Source: Hyphomicrobiales bacterium
GTDB taxonomy: Bacteria > Pseudomonadota > Alphaproteobacteria > Rhizobiales > Beijerinckiaceae
Direction: 5' to 3'
Length of the DNA: 37,736 bases
NCBI GenBank assembly: GCA_947455995.1
Contig: CANGQA010000019.1
Coordinates: 1 to 37,736, forward strand
This document shows, piece after piece, positions 1 through 7,995 of the stretch. The number at the start of each line of letters is the position of its first letter. The first letter of the stretch is position 1. Position numbers and translations under genes: made by a program. Below the pieces are notes generated by a model. The model made no database searches. It saw only the letters and a program-made list of their open reading frames with translations, and was not told the origin of the DNA.

Positions 1-2
1 GC

Positions 3-734
3 AATGATCATGTCTGGGCGCTGGATATGGACCGTATCGCCGATGCCATTACCCCTAAAACGCGGGCAATCGTCATCAATTCCCCGTCCAATCCAACGGG
101 ATGGACGGCTACGATGGAAGAATTGCAGCAGGTATTGGACCTGTCGCGCAAACATGGTTTGTGGATTATTTCAGACGAGATTTATGGCCGGTTTGTCTAT
201 GACGGCTCCAAACGCGCGCCTTCTTTCCATGACATCATGAATGATCAGGATCGCATCATGTTCGCCCAGACATTTTCCAAAAACTGGGCGATGACCGGCT
301 GGCGGATTGGCTGGCTGGAATGTCCTGTGGCTTTGGGGCCGACGGTTGAAAATCTCATCCAATATTCGTCCTCCGGCGTGGCCGCTTTCCTGCAACGTGC
401 CGGTATTGCCGCTTTGCAGCAAGGCGAGAGCTTTGTCGAACACCAGATTGCACGCGCCAGAGAAGGCCGCGAGATTGTATCGAAAGGCTTGGCTGAAACG
501 GGTCGCGTGACCTTTGGCGCGATTGACGGCGCGTTCTACCTGTTTTTCAAGGTTGAAGGCATCGAGGATACTCGAAAATTGGCGCTGCAACTGGTAGACG
601 AAGCCAATGTCGGTCTGGCGCCCGGTTCTGCCTTCGGGTCGGGGGCCGAGCATTATTTGAGGATGTGCTTCGCCCGTAAACCCGAAGACATGCGTGAGGC
701 GACCCGTCGTCTGGCTTCTGTTCTGTCACGGTAA
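3..734 (+). CDS. Class I/II PLP-dependent aminotransferase, C-terminal part (cut by left edge)
   Basis: The reading frame is open from the left edge, so the start lies outside the window and only the last ~243 codons are present. The visible part has the fold-type I aminotransferase signatures in order: NPTG (substrate and cofactor contact), the SDEIY block whose Asp and Tyr contact the pyridine ring of PLP, and TFSKNWAMTGWRIGW with the Schiff-base lysine encoded at 279-281. Near the C-terminus is LRMCFA, whose arginine normally holds the substrate carboxylate. These support a PLP-dependent transaminase acting on an amino acid in the cytoplasm. The substrate cannot be read from this fragment; aspartate or alanine/aromatic aminotransferases are possible. 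The next gene starts about 100 bases downstream on the same strand. Confidence 0.93.
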   Translation, partial: NDHVWALDMDRIADAITPKTRAIVINSPSNPTGWTATMEELQQVLDLSRKHGLWIISDEIYGRFVYDGSKRAPSFHDIMNDQDRIMFAQTFSKNWAMTGWRIGWLECPVALGPTVENLIQYSSSGVAAFLQRAGIAALQQGESFVEHQIARAREGREIVSKGLAETGRVTFGAIDGAFYLFFKVEGIEDTRKLALQLVDEANVGLAPGSAFGSGAEHYLRMCFARKPEDMREATRRLASVLSR

Positions 735-838
735 AGGCAGAGGGTAGCCATGCGATTGGCAAGAAATGATTGCTAAATGCAACTGTAAGTAGTGATATGT
801 TGGTATGTGGTCTGATTGGGGTGACCGCAGGAGGACAT

Positions 839-1111
839 ATGCAAGACGATCGCGAGCATGAGCAACCAGATCATGTTTCGGGTGGTGCCACGCCACGGGT
901 GCGGCGGATGTTTTCGGGGTCGCAGGCATTGACCGATCGAGAGCATGACGTATTGGAGGCCATTATTGCTGGAGAAACCAGCAAAGTGGCCGCGCGACGC
1001 CTCGGCATCAGCCCGCGGACAATCGAGGTGCATCGTGCCCATATTCTTGCTAAATGCGGTGCTCGTAATACGGCTGATTTGTTGCGTATTGTTTTGAACG
1101 GCCAGAAATAG
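839..1111 (+). CDS. LuxR/FixJ-type helix-turn-helix protein, DNA-binding domain only
   Basis: A 90-residue protein. Residues about 31-86 (LTDREHDVLEAIIAGETSK, then GISPRTIEVHRAHILAKCG) are a complete LuxR/GerE helix-turn-helix of the FixJ subtype. The first 30 residues are too short for a receiver or autoinducer domain, so it cannot be a normal two-component or quorum-sensing regulator on its own. I chose ATG 839 because AGGAGG lies five bases upstream (828-833); the open frame extends back to 770 without a better signal. Single-domain LuxR proteins are known in alphaproteobacteria, where some regulate flagellar or stress genes, but the target here is unknown. The small gene at 1167 follows after 55 bases and may be co-transcribed. 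Confidence 0.85.
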   Translation: MQDDREHEQPDHVSGGATPRVRRMFSGSQALTDREHDVLEAIIAGETSKVAARRLGISPRTIEVHRAHILAKCGARNTADLLRIVLNGQK

Positions 1112-1166
1112 GGGCTTAACCGCTATTTCCGGATGATATTTTTTAGTCATTGATTGGAGAATAACG

Positions 1167-1454
1167 GTGCAAAAAATCGCACGCTTTACCCATCTGATTG
1201 CCCCTAATGCCTTCAAAATGGAAATTGCCCGCCTTGTCGATACCCTGGAAAGCAATGGATATCGGACCATAGATATGGATTTTTCCGATCTTGTTGCCCA
1301 GAAAATGGCCCGGGATTGTGTAAAAATGATTACTGATGTCGGGGCAAGGGTCAAAAATCACAGTTGGGAATATACCTCTCATCGCGGTCTCAGCATTAAA
1401 ATCTATCTGACCCACGAGGCGGATCTGATACTGGCAGAAAAAATGCTCGGCTAG
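1167..1454 (+). CDS. Small protein of unknown function, 95 residues
   Basis: I do not recognise this family. The gene starts with GTG, preceded by GGAGA with a six-base gap, which is a good ribosome-binding site. The protein has no signal peptide, no membrane segment and two cysteines at most. It looks like a compact soluble alpha/beta protein, with an amphipathic N-terminal helix (FKMEIARLVDTLE) and a charged middle. It begins 55 bases after the LuxR-type regulator and no terminator separates them, so they may form a two-gene unit. That link is inference from spacing only. Confidence 0.65.
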   Translation: MQKIARFTHLIAPNAFKMEIARLVDTLESNGYRTIDMDFSDLVAQKMARDCVKMITDVGARVKNHSWEYTSHRGLSIKIYLTHEADLILAEKMLG

Positions 1455-1481
1455 ATTTTTTGAGCGCGATGCGAGCTATAG

Positions 1482-1497
1482 CATGCAATTTTGCATG
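1482..1497. promoter_or_regulatory. Perfect 16-base dyad, possible operator
   Basis: CATGCAATTTTGCATG is an inverted repeat of seven-base arms (1482-1488 and 1491-1497) around TT. A second short palindrome, GCTATAGC, directly precedes it at 1475-1482. It sits between the 95-residue gene and the likely start of the AbrB-family gene at 1609, in a position suited to an operator. No protein is known to bind it, and it is too short and T-poor downstream to be a convincing terminator. Confidence 0.3.
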
Positions 1498-1608
1498 GCA
1501 GTGCCGCCAGAGTCTGCGCCTTCTCAACAGGCTTGCTTTCGCATAAGACTAGCGGAGTTGAGATCTTTCAAAGCCGCTGATGTGGATGGCTCGCATGGTT
1601 TTGCCCTA

Positions 1609-2691
1609 ATGACTCTAACGCCTCCTGCGCGCTCTTTGACCCGTATTGTAACCGGTCAGCTGGTCCCTATGGCGCTTTGTCTTGCCAGCGGGGCGGTTGC
1701 TGGAGGTCTGGGCCTTCCGGCGGGATGGTTGTGCGGGGCGTTGGGCATGGCAGCGTTTCTGTCTTCGACAGGGCGAGCTGATCCGATGCTGCCGGATTTG
1801 CGTGATTTTGCCTTGCTGCTATCGGGTCTGTCGATCGGGCTGAGCGTGACACCCGAGACAGTGGCGAGATTTGCGACAATTCCGCTGAGTTTGAGCATCA
1901 TGTGTGTGGCTGTTGTGTCCATTACATGGGGTTCGGCCTTCGTGCTGATGCGCCTTTATGGTTGGCGCAAGCTGGATGCACTGCTGGCTTCTGCCCCCGG
2001 TGCACTATCGACCACGCTGGTGATTGCCTATGAAAACAATGCCAAAGTATCGCATGTGGTGATAGTCCAGCTGTTTCGGCTGTTTATGCTGATGGCCGTT
2101 CTACCATCGGTCATTGCGGCGGGGGTTGGCGGGGCCTCTGTTGAGCTCAGCGAGGTGGCGCTGCTCTCCCCTGCCCAATTTGCTTTGGTCTGTGCCTGTG
2201 CTCTGGCTTTGAGCTGGGTGTTGGCACGTATGAAAATGCCGACCTATTTCCTGTTGGGCGGCATGATCGCGGCTGGTGCGTTGACGGGCTCGGCTCTGGT
2301 CGATGGCCGGATGCCGCAAGTCTTGGCCAATATGAGCTTTTCTCTGGTTGGCTGGTTTATCGGCGAGCGCTTCCGCGGGATCAGGCTTCGCGATGTGATG
2401 GCCCTGACCGGTCCGATGGTGGCTTCGTTTGCTGCCACAGCCTTTGTCGCCTTTGCATTTTCGGAATTGATTGTCGCGCTATCGCATATTCCTCGATCGG
2501 AAGCGATTGTGGCTTTTGCACCGGGCGGCGTCGAGGCCATGAGCATTCTGGCTTTGGCCCTTAACCTCGATCCGGTGTTTGTCGCCTCGCATCACATTGT
2601 CAGGTTCATGTTCATCGGGACTTTTTTGCCGATCGCCATCAAATTATGGCCACGTCTGTTCGGTATCGATCCGGATGGTAACCTGGTTTAA
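1609..2691 (+). CDS. AbrB-family integral membrane protein (putative transporter/regulator)
   Basis: From ATG 1609 the protein has 360 residues, close to the usual length of this family. It is strongly hydrophobic with roughly ten membrane segments, and it carries the duplicated AbrB hallmark: APGALSTTLVIAYENN in the first half and APGGVEAMSILALALN followed by SHHIVRFMF in the second. Families of this type were labelled putative ammonia monooxygenase or AidA/AbrB in databases. They are membrane proteins of uncertain transport function and are unrelated to the AbrB DNA-binding protein of Bacillus. The frame is open from ATG 1483, which would add 42 polar residues atypical of the family; neither start has a strong Shine-Dalgarno. 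It ends seven bases before the convergent lipoprotein gene. Confidence 0.85.
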   Translation: MTLTPPARSLTRIVTGQLVPMALCLASGAVAGGLGLPAGWLCGALGMAAFLSSTGRADPMLPDLRDFALLLSGLSIGLSVTPETVARFATIPLSLSIMCVAVVSITWGSAFVLMRLYGWRKLDALLASAPGALSTTLVIAYENNAKVSHVVIVQLFRLFMLMAVLPSVIAAGVGGASVELSEVALLSPAQFALVCACALALSWVLARMKMPTYFLLGGMIAAGALTGSALVDGRMPQVLANMSFSLVGWFIGERFRGIRLRDVMALTGPMVASFAATAFVAFAFSELIVALSHIPRSEAIVAFAPGGVEAMSILALALNLDPVFVASHHIVRFMFIGTFLPIAIKLWPRLFGIDPDGNLV

Positions 2692-2698
2692 CAATAGA

Positions 2699-3073
2699 CT
2701 AGGAATTTTTGGCAGGAACCAGACGCCAGCCTTTGGAGCTCAGACAGGCATTGTAGGAATTCTGGCGCGGGACCGCATTGATATCCTGTGTTCCATAGGA
2801 GGCCGGGACATAGCTGCCGGGCACATAATCACAGGAACGGCCATAATAGGTGCGGTAGCAACTGCGATAGCCGGATGTCATATATGCGCCGCTGGTTTGC
2901 ACGACAACGGGTTGATAGGGATAGATCCGCTCGACACTGCGCTGGCACTGGATGCTGTCGCTGCCCATATCGGCTGTTGGATGATTGGGGTTGACCCATT
3001 GATATTGCTGGCAAGCGCCAAGCAACAGGGCGCCTCCCAAAACGGCCAGACGAAGTGTGCTTTTAATGATCAT
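2699..3073 (-). CDS. Small lipoprotein of unknown function
   Basis: From ATG 3073 the product has 124 residues and begins with a lipoprotein signal: two positive residues (IIKSTLR), a hydrophobic core, and the lipobox LLGAC, so it should be lipidated on Cys21 and anchored to a membrane. The mature part is rich in tyrosine and serine with several cysteines (QCQ, SCYRTYYGRSC, NACLSSKGW) that could form disulfides in the periplasm. The ending C-L-S-S-K-G-W resembles the C-terminal motif of many small alphaproteobacterial lipoproteins. In-frame ATGs at 3079 and 3091 would lengthen the signal peptide slightly; AGGA lies nine bases before 3073. Its function is unknown. It is divergent from the glucan gene at 3301. 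Confidence 0.78.
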   Translation of the reverse strand: MIIKSTLRLAVLGGALLLGACQQYQWVNPNHPTADMGSDSIQCQRSVERIYPYQPVVVQTSGAYMTSGYRSCYRTYYGRSCDYVPGSYVPASYGTQDINAVPRQNSYNACLSSKGWRLVPAKNS

Positions 3074-3300
3074 GCCCATGTATCCTGTCATCCGCGCCGA
3101 AAAAGGGGAAAAGCCCTGAAGCCCGATTGTAGGGGTTCAAGCCAATCCGCGTTAATCATAACGCCGAATAAGGCTGCTGGTGAAGCCTGAATTCCGTAAT
3201 TTCTGCCATAAAATAAGCAAAGTTTTTTCTGATGTGCTAAAGTCCGTCCAAAGGGTGAGGATTGGCCCTTTCGGTGACAAAGACGAGAACGTTGAACGTG

Positions 3301-4929
3301 ATGAAGTCATTAACACGGCGCAATATTGTATCGGCTCTTTTGGCTTCGACAGCATTGTCGGCGGGAATGAGCTCTCTTCCAGCCCAATCACAGCCGCAGG
3401 CCCAGTCGCAGAATGCGGCGCGCAGCAAGCCTGCAGCACCGCGTACAGTGTTTGCCTATGATGACGTGGTCAGGCGGGCGCGCGAATTATCCGAGACCGA
3501 ATATGACGCCACTGTGCCACCATTGCCTGCCGAATTGGCTGCACTGGATTTTGATGCCTGGCGTGAGATCCGCTTTCGCGGTGACAAAGACCCGCTGGGT
3601 GATCCGCGCCAGCGCTTCCATTTGCAGACCTTTCATGCCGGCCATTTGTTCCAGCGTGCAGTGCAGTTGAATTTGGTGCGTGAGCGCTACTCCGAACCCT
3701 ATGCATATTCGGCGGATTCTTTTGATTATGGTAAAACCCGTTTCCAAAAGCCGTTGCCTGCCGATCTGGGTTATGCTGGTTTCCGTGTTCACTATCCGTT
3801 GGGCGGTGCGACGTCCTCTGACGAGCTTATCTCGTTTCTTGGTGCGACCTATTTCCGCTTTTTGGGAAGCAACCAACAATATGGCCTTTCGGCGCGCGGA
3901 TTAGCGATCGGTACCGGCAATCTCGACAATCGGGAGGAGTTTCCGTTTTTCAAGGAATTCTGGATCGAACGGCCTGACCCCAAAAACGATATGATCTCGA
4001 TCCATGCTTTGCTGGATAGCCCGTCGGTGGCCGGAGCCTATCGTTTCGATATATATCCCTCTGCTGAAACAAGCGTCGATGTGACAGTAACACTCTACCC
4101 GCGCCGCCGCATGACACGTGTTGGTATGGCCCCGTTGACCTCGATGTATTTTCTGGGTGAAAACGATCGCCATCTCAACGACCGCAACAAGTATGACGAA
4201 TTCCGCGCTGAATTGCATGATTCCGACGGATTACTGATGCGCACTGTCGATCAGGAATGGGTGTGGAGACCATTGAAAAACCCATTGGTGCAAGAAGTGC
4301 AACGGTTCGACGCCCGCAATATCCGGGGTTTCGGCCTGATGCAGCGTGATCGCCGCTACGAGCATTATCAGGATATCGAACTGGCCTACGAGGATCGCCC
4401 CTCTTATTGGATTGAGCCCAAGGAAGATTGGGGTTCGGGTGTGGTCGAACTGGTCGAACTGGCCACAAAAGACGAAACCGCCGACAATGTCGTGGTTGCC
4501 TTTGTACCCGACAGTCCACTTGAGCCTGGCAAGGCTTTCACCTTCTCCTATCGTATCCGTTCCATGAATGACGGGTTGGATCTTCACAAGCTCGGCTATG
4601 TGGCCAATACCTTTGCCGCCCCGGCATTTGCGCTGGGTTCCAATGAGCAGCAATCTGCAAATACGCGTCGGTTTATGGTCGATTTTACCGGCGGAGATAT
4701 AGATTATTATCTCAAAAATCCGTCTCTGGTGAAGGTTGTTGCATCCGCGCGCAATGCGAAAGTGTTTCGTACTTTTCTGGTTCCCAACCCCAAGGGCAAG
4801 GGTTTCCGGGCTATGATCGATGTCAGGTTCGAAGAAAACCAGGTGGGAACCGTGCGGGCTTATCTGCAAGCAGGGCAAAAACCGGTGACAGAAACCTGGA
4901 CCTATGCCTGGCGGATTTATAATTTTTAG
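3301..4929 (+). CDS. Periplasmic glucan biosynthesis protein, MdoG/OpgG-OpgD family
   Basis: This 542-residue protein belongs to the MdoG family, which acts in the periplasm in making osmoregulated periplasmic glucans. In E. coli, OpgG and OpgD work on the backbone produced by the membrane glucosyltransferase OpgH. The mature N-terminal block [15 protein letters not shown], the segment [16 protein letters not shown], and the ending [11 protein letters not shown] match the family from end to end. The N-terminus [19 protein letters not shown] has paired arginines before the hydrophobic core, so export by the Tat pathway is likely, as for OpgD. I chose ATG 3301 because it gives this signal peptide; GTG 3298 and TTG 3262 are alternatives, and no strong Shine-Dalgarno is visible. 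No opgH lies beside it; the next gene is rplS. Confidence 0.92.
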   Translation: MKSLTRRNIVSALLASTALSAGMSSLPAQSQPQAQSQNAARSKPAAPRTVFAYDDVVRRARELSETEYDATVPPLPAELAALDFDAWREIRFRGDKDPLGDPRQRFHLQTFHAGHLFQRAVQLNLVRERYSEPYAYSADSFDYGKTRFQKPLPADLGYAGFRVHYPLGGATSSDELISFLGATYFRFLGSNQQYGLSARGLAIGTGNLDNREEFPFFKEFWIERPDPKNDMISIHALLDSPSVAGAYRFDIYPSAETSVDVTVTLYPRRRMTRVGMAPLTSMYFLGENDRHLNDRNKYDEFRAELHDSDGLLMRTVDQEWVWRPLKNPLVQEVQRFDARNIRGFGLMQRDRRYEHYQDIELAYEDRPSYWIEPKEDWGSGVVELVELATKDETADNVVVAFVPDSPLEPGKAFTFSYRIRSMNDGLDLHKLGYVANTFAAPAFALGSNEQQSANTRRFMVDFTGGDIDYYLKNPSLVKVVASARNAKVFRTFLVPNPKGKGFRAMIDVRFEENQVGTVRAYLQAGQKPVTETWTYAWRIYNF

Positions 4930-4949
4930 CCCCTTGCGATCTGATCCGC

Positions 4950-4978
4950 TCGACATTTCCGGCAAGGTCATGTATATG
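4950..4978 (+). promoter_or_regulatory. Candidate sigma-70 promoter of rplS
   Basis: TCGACA (4950-4955) and TATATG (4973-4978) are separated by exactly 17 bases and differ from the TTGACA/TATAAT consensus at one and two positions. The site lies about 95 bases before the rplS start and just after the glucan gene. It fits rplS having its own promoter after separation from the rpsP operon. The call rests on consensus match only. Confidence 0.45.
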
Positions 4979-5072
4979 CGCGCTTCAACTTAAAACAGCG
5001 GTGCCAAACGCTGGTGACGAGCAAGCCTTCACGAGGAAGGGGAGCGAGGATCCGAAAAGGCAGGAGATTGAA

Positions 5073-5489
5073 ATGGATATTATTCAGCAGCTCGAAAAAG
5101 AGCAGGCCGAAAAGCTCGCCGCTTTGCGTCCTACCCCAGACTTTCAGCCCGGCGACACCGTTCAGGTTAATGTGAAGGTGATCGAAGGCGAACGCTCCCG
5201 CGTGCAGGCCTATGAAGGCGTTTGCATTGCCCGCAATGGTGGTGGTCTCAACGAAAGCTTCACCGTTCGTAAAATAAGCTACGGCGAAGGCGTCGAGCGT
5301 GTATTTCCGGTCTATTCGCCACTCATCGAGTCCATCAAAGTGGTGCGTCGCGGTAAGGTGCGTCGTGCGAAGCTGTATTACCTGCGTGATCGTCGCGGTA
5401 AATCGGCCCGTATCGTTGAACGCAAGACCGGTCACGGCACGGCCGCCCATATCGCCAATCGCGCCGAAAACAACCACAGCGAAGACTAA
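5073..5489 (+). CDS. rplS: Ribosomal protein bL19
   Basis: A 138-residue bL19 of the large ribosomal subunit, located at the subunit interface. The family core is complete: [26 protein letters not shown] can be followed through [26 protein letters not shown] to [26 protein letters not shown]. The C-terminal tail (about 20 residues, ending NNHSED) is a polar extension of the kind seen in alphaproteobacteria. ATG 5073 is preceded by AGGAG with a six-base gap; the open frame runs back to 5001 but lacks family similarity there. In most relatives rplS follows trmD; here trmD lies more than 8 kb away on the other strand, while leuC still follows directly. Confidence 0.97.
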   Translation: MDIIQQLEKEQAEKLAALRPTPDFQPGDTVQVNVKVIEGERSRVQAYEGVCIARNGGGLNESFTVRKISYGEGVERVFPVYSPLIESIKVVRRGKVRRAKLYYLRDRRGKSARIVERKTGHGTAAHIANRAENNHSED

Positions 5490-5514
5490 TCACTCTTCGG
5501 GTGTGAAGATTTTC

Positions 5515-5542
5515 AAAACGCGGCTTTCGAGCCGCGTTTTTT
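5515..5542 (+). terminator. Rho-independent terminator after rplS
   Basis: A perfect hairpin with arms 5515-5525 and 5530-5540 (core CGCGGCT/AGCCGCG), a TTCG loop and a run of six T. It lies 25 bases after the rplS stop, so rplS and leuC are probably separate transcripts. Confidence 0.9.
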
Positions 5543-5666
5543 ATTGTTAAATTGGTGCGTGACACGAATTTGGCGTCAGAATATTGCATTGGGCTCTTTC
5601 CCTTTGGCGAGGAAAGGATTAAATCACTGCCTTGCAGTATTATTCAGGCAATCAGTGAGATCACGA

Positions 5667-7070
5667 ATGGCTCCGCGCACGCTTTATGACAAAATCTGGG
5701 ATGATCATGTTGTCGATACACAATCCGATGGCACATGCCTTCTGTATATTGACCGTCATCTCGTCCATGAAGTGACAAGCCCGCAGGCTTTCGAAGGCTT
5801 GAGGATGAGCAAGCGCAAGGTGCGCGCTCCCGAAAAGACTTTGGCAGTGGTGGATCACAACGTGCCGACCACTGATCGATCGCATGGGATTACAGATCCG
5901 GAAGCGGCCACACAGGTGGCGGCACTGGCCGAGAATGCCCGTGAATTCGGAATCGAATATTTCAATGAGCTCGACAAGCGCCAGGGCGTTGTCCATATCA
6001 TCGGCCCCGAACAAGGCTTTACGCTGCCCGGCACTACGATTGTTTGTGGAGACAGCCATACCTCGACCCATGGTGCCTTTGGTGCCTTGGCCCACGGAAT
6101 TGGCACATCCGAAGTCGAGCATGTGCTGGCTACCCAGACCCTGATTCAGGCCAAAGCCAAAAACATGCTGATCACGGTGGACGGGCAGTTGCCGCATCAT
6201 GTGACCGCGAAGGACATCATTTTGTCGATCATCGGTGAAATCGGCACCGCAGGCGGCACAGGCCATGTGATGGAATATGCCGGTGAAGCCATTCGTAGTC
6301 TCTCGATGGAAGGCCGGATGACGGTCTGCAACATGTCGATCGAAGGCGGAGCCCGTGCCGGTTTGATCGCCCCGGATGAAAAGACCTACGCCTATCTAAA
6401 AGGTCGGCCCAAAGCTCCCAAAGATGCGCAGTGGGATGCCGCAATGCGCTATTGGGAAACCCTGAAAACCGATGAAGGCGCCCATTTTGATCGTGAAATC
6501 CGGCTTGATGCCGCCAATTTGCCGCCCATCGTGACATGGGGCACCAGCCCTGAAGATGTGGTGACCATTGCCGGTACGGTTCCGCGTGTCGAAGACGCGA
6601 CAAGCGAAGCCAAACGCGCCTCGATTGCCCGTGCGCTTGACTATATGGGCTTGAAGGGTGGTGAAAAGATCACCGATCTGGCCGTTGACCGTGTGTTTAT
6701 CGGGTCCTGCACCAATGGTCGTATCGAAGATTTGCGTGCTGCGGCTCAATTTGTTGCTGGCAAGACCATCAATAGCAATGTCAGCGCGATGATTGTTCCT
6801 GGTTCCGGCCTCGTGAAACAGCAGGCCGAAGAAGAGGGTCTGGACAAAATTTTCAAGGCAGCCGGCTTTGATTGGCGCGAGCCGGGTTGCTCAATGTGTC
6901 TGGCCATGAATGCTGACAAGCTGGCACCGGGCGAACGCTGCGCATCAACCTCCAACCGCAATTTTGAAGGTCGTCAGGGTTTCAAGGGCCGCACGCATCT
7001 GGTGTCGCCTGTCATGGCTGCTGCGGCAGCTATTGCCGGCCATTTTGTCGATGTGCGCGACTGGCACTGA
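5667..7070 (+). CDS. leuC: 3-isopropylmalate dehydratase large subunit
   Basis: LeuC (467 residues) pairs with LeuD to isomerise 2-isopropylmalate to 3-isopropylmalate in leucine synthesis. It is an aconitase-superfamily 4Fe-4S enzyme. The cluster ligands are visible: Cys348 in GSCTNGR and Cys408 and Cys411 in GCSMCLAMN. The upstream signature [20 protein letters not shown] is also intact. ATG 5667 gives [16 protein letters not shown], the usual LeuC N-terminus; the open frame to 5544 adds sequence unlike the family. A weak GTGAGA lies upstream. leuD does not follow immediately: a terminator and two opposite-strand genes lie between them. Confidence 0.97.
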   Translation: MAPRTLYDKIWDDHVVDTQSDGTCLLYIDRHLVHEVTSPQAFEGLRMSKRKVRAPEKTLAVVDHNVPTTDRSHGITDPEAATQVAALAENAREFGIEYFNELDKRQGVVHIIGPEQGFTLPGTTIVCGDSHTSTHGAFGALAHGIGTSEVEHVLATQTLIQAKAKNMLITVDGQLPHHVTAKDIILSIIGEIGTAGGTGHVMEYAGEAIRSLSMEGRMTVCNMSIEGGARAGLIAPDEKTYAYLKGRPKAPKDAQWDAAMRYWETLKTDEGAHFDREIRLDAANLPPIVTWGTSPEDVVTIAGTVPRVEDATSEAKRASIARALDYMGLKGGEKITDLAVDRVFIGSCTNGRIEDLRAAAQFVAGKTINSNVSAMIVPGSGLVKQQAEEEGLDKIFKAAGFDWREPGCSMCLAMNADKLAPGERCASTSNRNFEGRQGFKGRTHLVSPVMAAAAAIAGHFVDVRDWH

Positions 7071-7090
7071 GTTTTTGTTCCGACTGTTTT

Positions 7091-7117
7091 AAAACCCTGC
7101 TTTTGCAGGGTTTTTTT
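7091..7117. terminator. Terminator between leuC and the convergent small gene
   Basis: A perfect ten-base stem AAAACCCTGC/GCAGGGTTTT (7091-7100, 7105-7114) with loop TTTT and a T run to 7117. It lies 21 bases after the leuC stop. On the minus strand it has a four-T tail, so it may also end the gene whose stop is at 7124. Confidence 0.88.
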
Positions 7118-7123
7118 ATGCGT

Positions 7124-7417
7124 TTACCAGCATTCACGCACATAATTGGTGCGCCATTGTCTCCAGAAGGAATCCCAATAGGACACAGGGCGGCTTGTGC
7201 AACGGTGCTCGGTGCGGTGATGATGGTGCCAGGAGTGGCGATAGCCTTCACCATCATTGCCCCTGTAAGGGTAGGAATGGTGGCGCTCATTACGGTGGTG
7301 GCCATAATTTTCGGCATTCGCAGGTGGCACTGCAAGGGCTGTGATGCCTATCAGGCCGGTACACAGCCATAAAGCGAGCGATTTGCTGGATATGGAACGG
7401 GTTTTGGTGGTGATCAT
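7124..7417 (-). CDS. Small secreted His/Arg/Tyr-rich protein, first of a paralogous pair
   Basis: I do not recognise a named family. From ATG 7417, with AGGAGG five bases upstream, the product has 97 residues. A signal peptide spans about residues 1-34 (SLALWLCTGLIGITALAV, then PPANA as a likely cleavage site). The mature part is short and rich in His, Arg, Tyr and Trp and ends WRTNYVRECW; two cysteines could pair in the periplasm. The neighbouring reading frame at 7538-7834 is a clear paralogue with the same signal peptide, spacing and ending. The pair lies on the opposite strand between leuC and leuD. Metal binding through the histidine cluster is possible but is only inference. Confidence 0.72.
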   Translation of the reverse strand: MITTKTRSISSKSLALWLCTGLIGITALAVPPANAENYGHHRNERHHSYPYRGNDGEGYRHSWHHHHRTEHRCTSRPVSYWDSFWRQWRTNYVRECW

Positions 7418-7487
7418 GGCGTCCTCCTGTTGCATGACCCCAAACAATGCGGGCCAATGCTGTCTTGGAGCGACATTAAGCACTGGA

Positions 7488-7517
7488 GATGAACACAGGC
7501 CGAAGCCTGTGTTCATC
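7488..7517 (-). other. 13-base-pair hairpin with UUCG loop between the small secreted-protein genes
   Basis: Arms 7488-7500 and 7505-7517 are perfect complements (GATGAACACAGGC and its reverse complement). Read on the minus strand the loop is C-TTCG-G, the classic extra-stable tetraloop, so the RNA of the minus-strand genes is the likely functional form. No T run follows, so it is not a standard terminator. It could protect or end the upstream gene's transcript. Confidence 0.5.
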
Positions 7518-7537
7518 TGCCGTTTATCCTGTGCGGA

Positions 7538-7834
7538 TTACCAGCAATGGCGCACATAATGGGTCCGGTATTCACCCCACAGCATATCCCATGTGCGTTC
7601 GGCGCGGGTTGTGCAACGTGGTTCATACCGCTGGTTATTGCGCCATCCGTAATGGTTGCCGCCCCGATCATTGTGCTTTTTCGGGGCAACATGTTGGCGC
7701 TCTCGATTATTATTGCGCGCGTTGTCCTCGGCCTTGACGGGCTGTGTCATGATTGCTGTTGTCCCGATAAGGCCCGCGCACAGCCAGAGGGCAAGTAACT
7801 TTCTACTGTTGTGATTGGTATAGGTGATGGGTAT
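7538..7834 (-). CDS. Paralogue of the small secreted protein, with ATA at the start position
   Basis: Aligned without gaps to its neighbour from the start to the tryptophan at residue 17, this frame encodes 98 residues: a signal peptide (KLLALWLCAGLIGTTAIM, then QPVKA) and a mature Asn/Arg/His-rich part ending YRTHYVRHCW. The codon that aligns with the neighbour's ATG is ATA (plus-strand bases 7832-7834). It sits five bases after GGAGG, the same spacing as in the paralogue. The only in-frame ATG is at 7750, inside the signal peptide, and starting there would destroy export. Either ATA is used weakly, the gene is silenced, or there is a base error. The rest of the frame is intact. Confidence 0.6.
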   Translation of the reverse strand: MPITYTNHNSRKLLALWLCAGLIGTTAIMTQPVKAEDNARNNNRERQHVAPKKHNDRGGNHYGWRNNQRYEPRCTTRAERTWDMLWGEYRTHYVRHCW

Positions 7835-7926
7835 CCGATCCTCCGTTTAATGGGTGTGCTGAAATTGAGCACTGAAAACAGCCGTTAAAGGATCAATGTG
7901 TGCTGCAAACATGGTCAAGTGATGGC

Positions 7927-7956
7927 GTGACAGGAAGCGCTTGTCTCTGCTATAGA
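7927..7956 (+). promoter_or_regulatory. Candidate sigma-70 promoter of leuD
   Basis: GTGACA (7927-7932) and TATAGA (7951-7956) with an 18-base spacer, ending 39 bases before the leuD start. It would give leuD a promoter of its own, needed because the leuC terminator and two opposing genes lie upstream. The call is by consensus match only. Confidence 0.42.
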
Positions 7957-7995
7957 GAAGGCCTCTTTGCATCATGTCAGCTGACGGAACCTCTC

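Noticed and set aside
4231-4971. A 246-codon minus frame over the glucan gene
   Set aside because: No motif or start signal; the plus-strand gene explains the region.
7538-7750. Calling the second small gene as a 70-residue cytoplasmic protein from ATG 7750
   Set aside because: This start lies inside a signal peptide conserved with the paralogue and has no ribosome-binding site.
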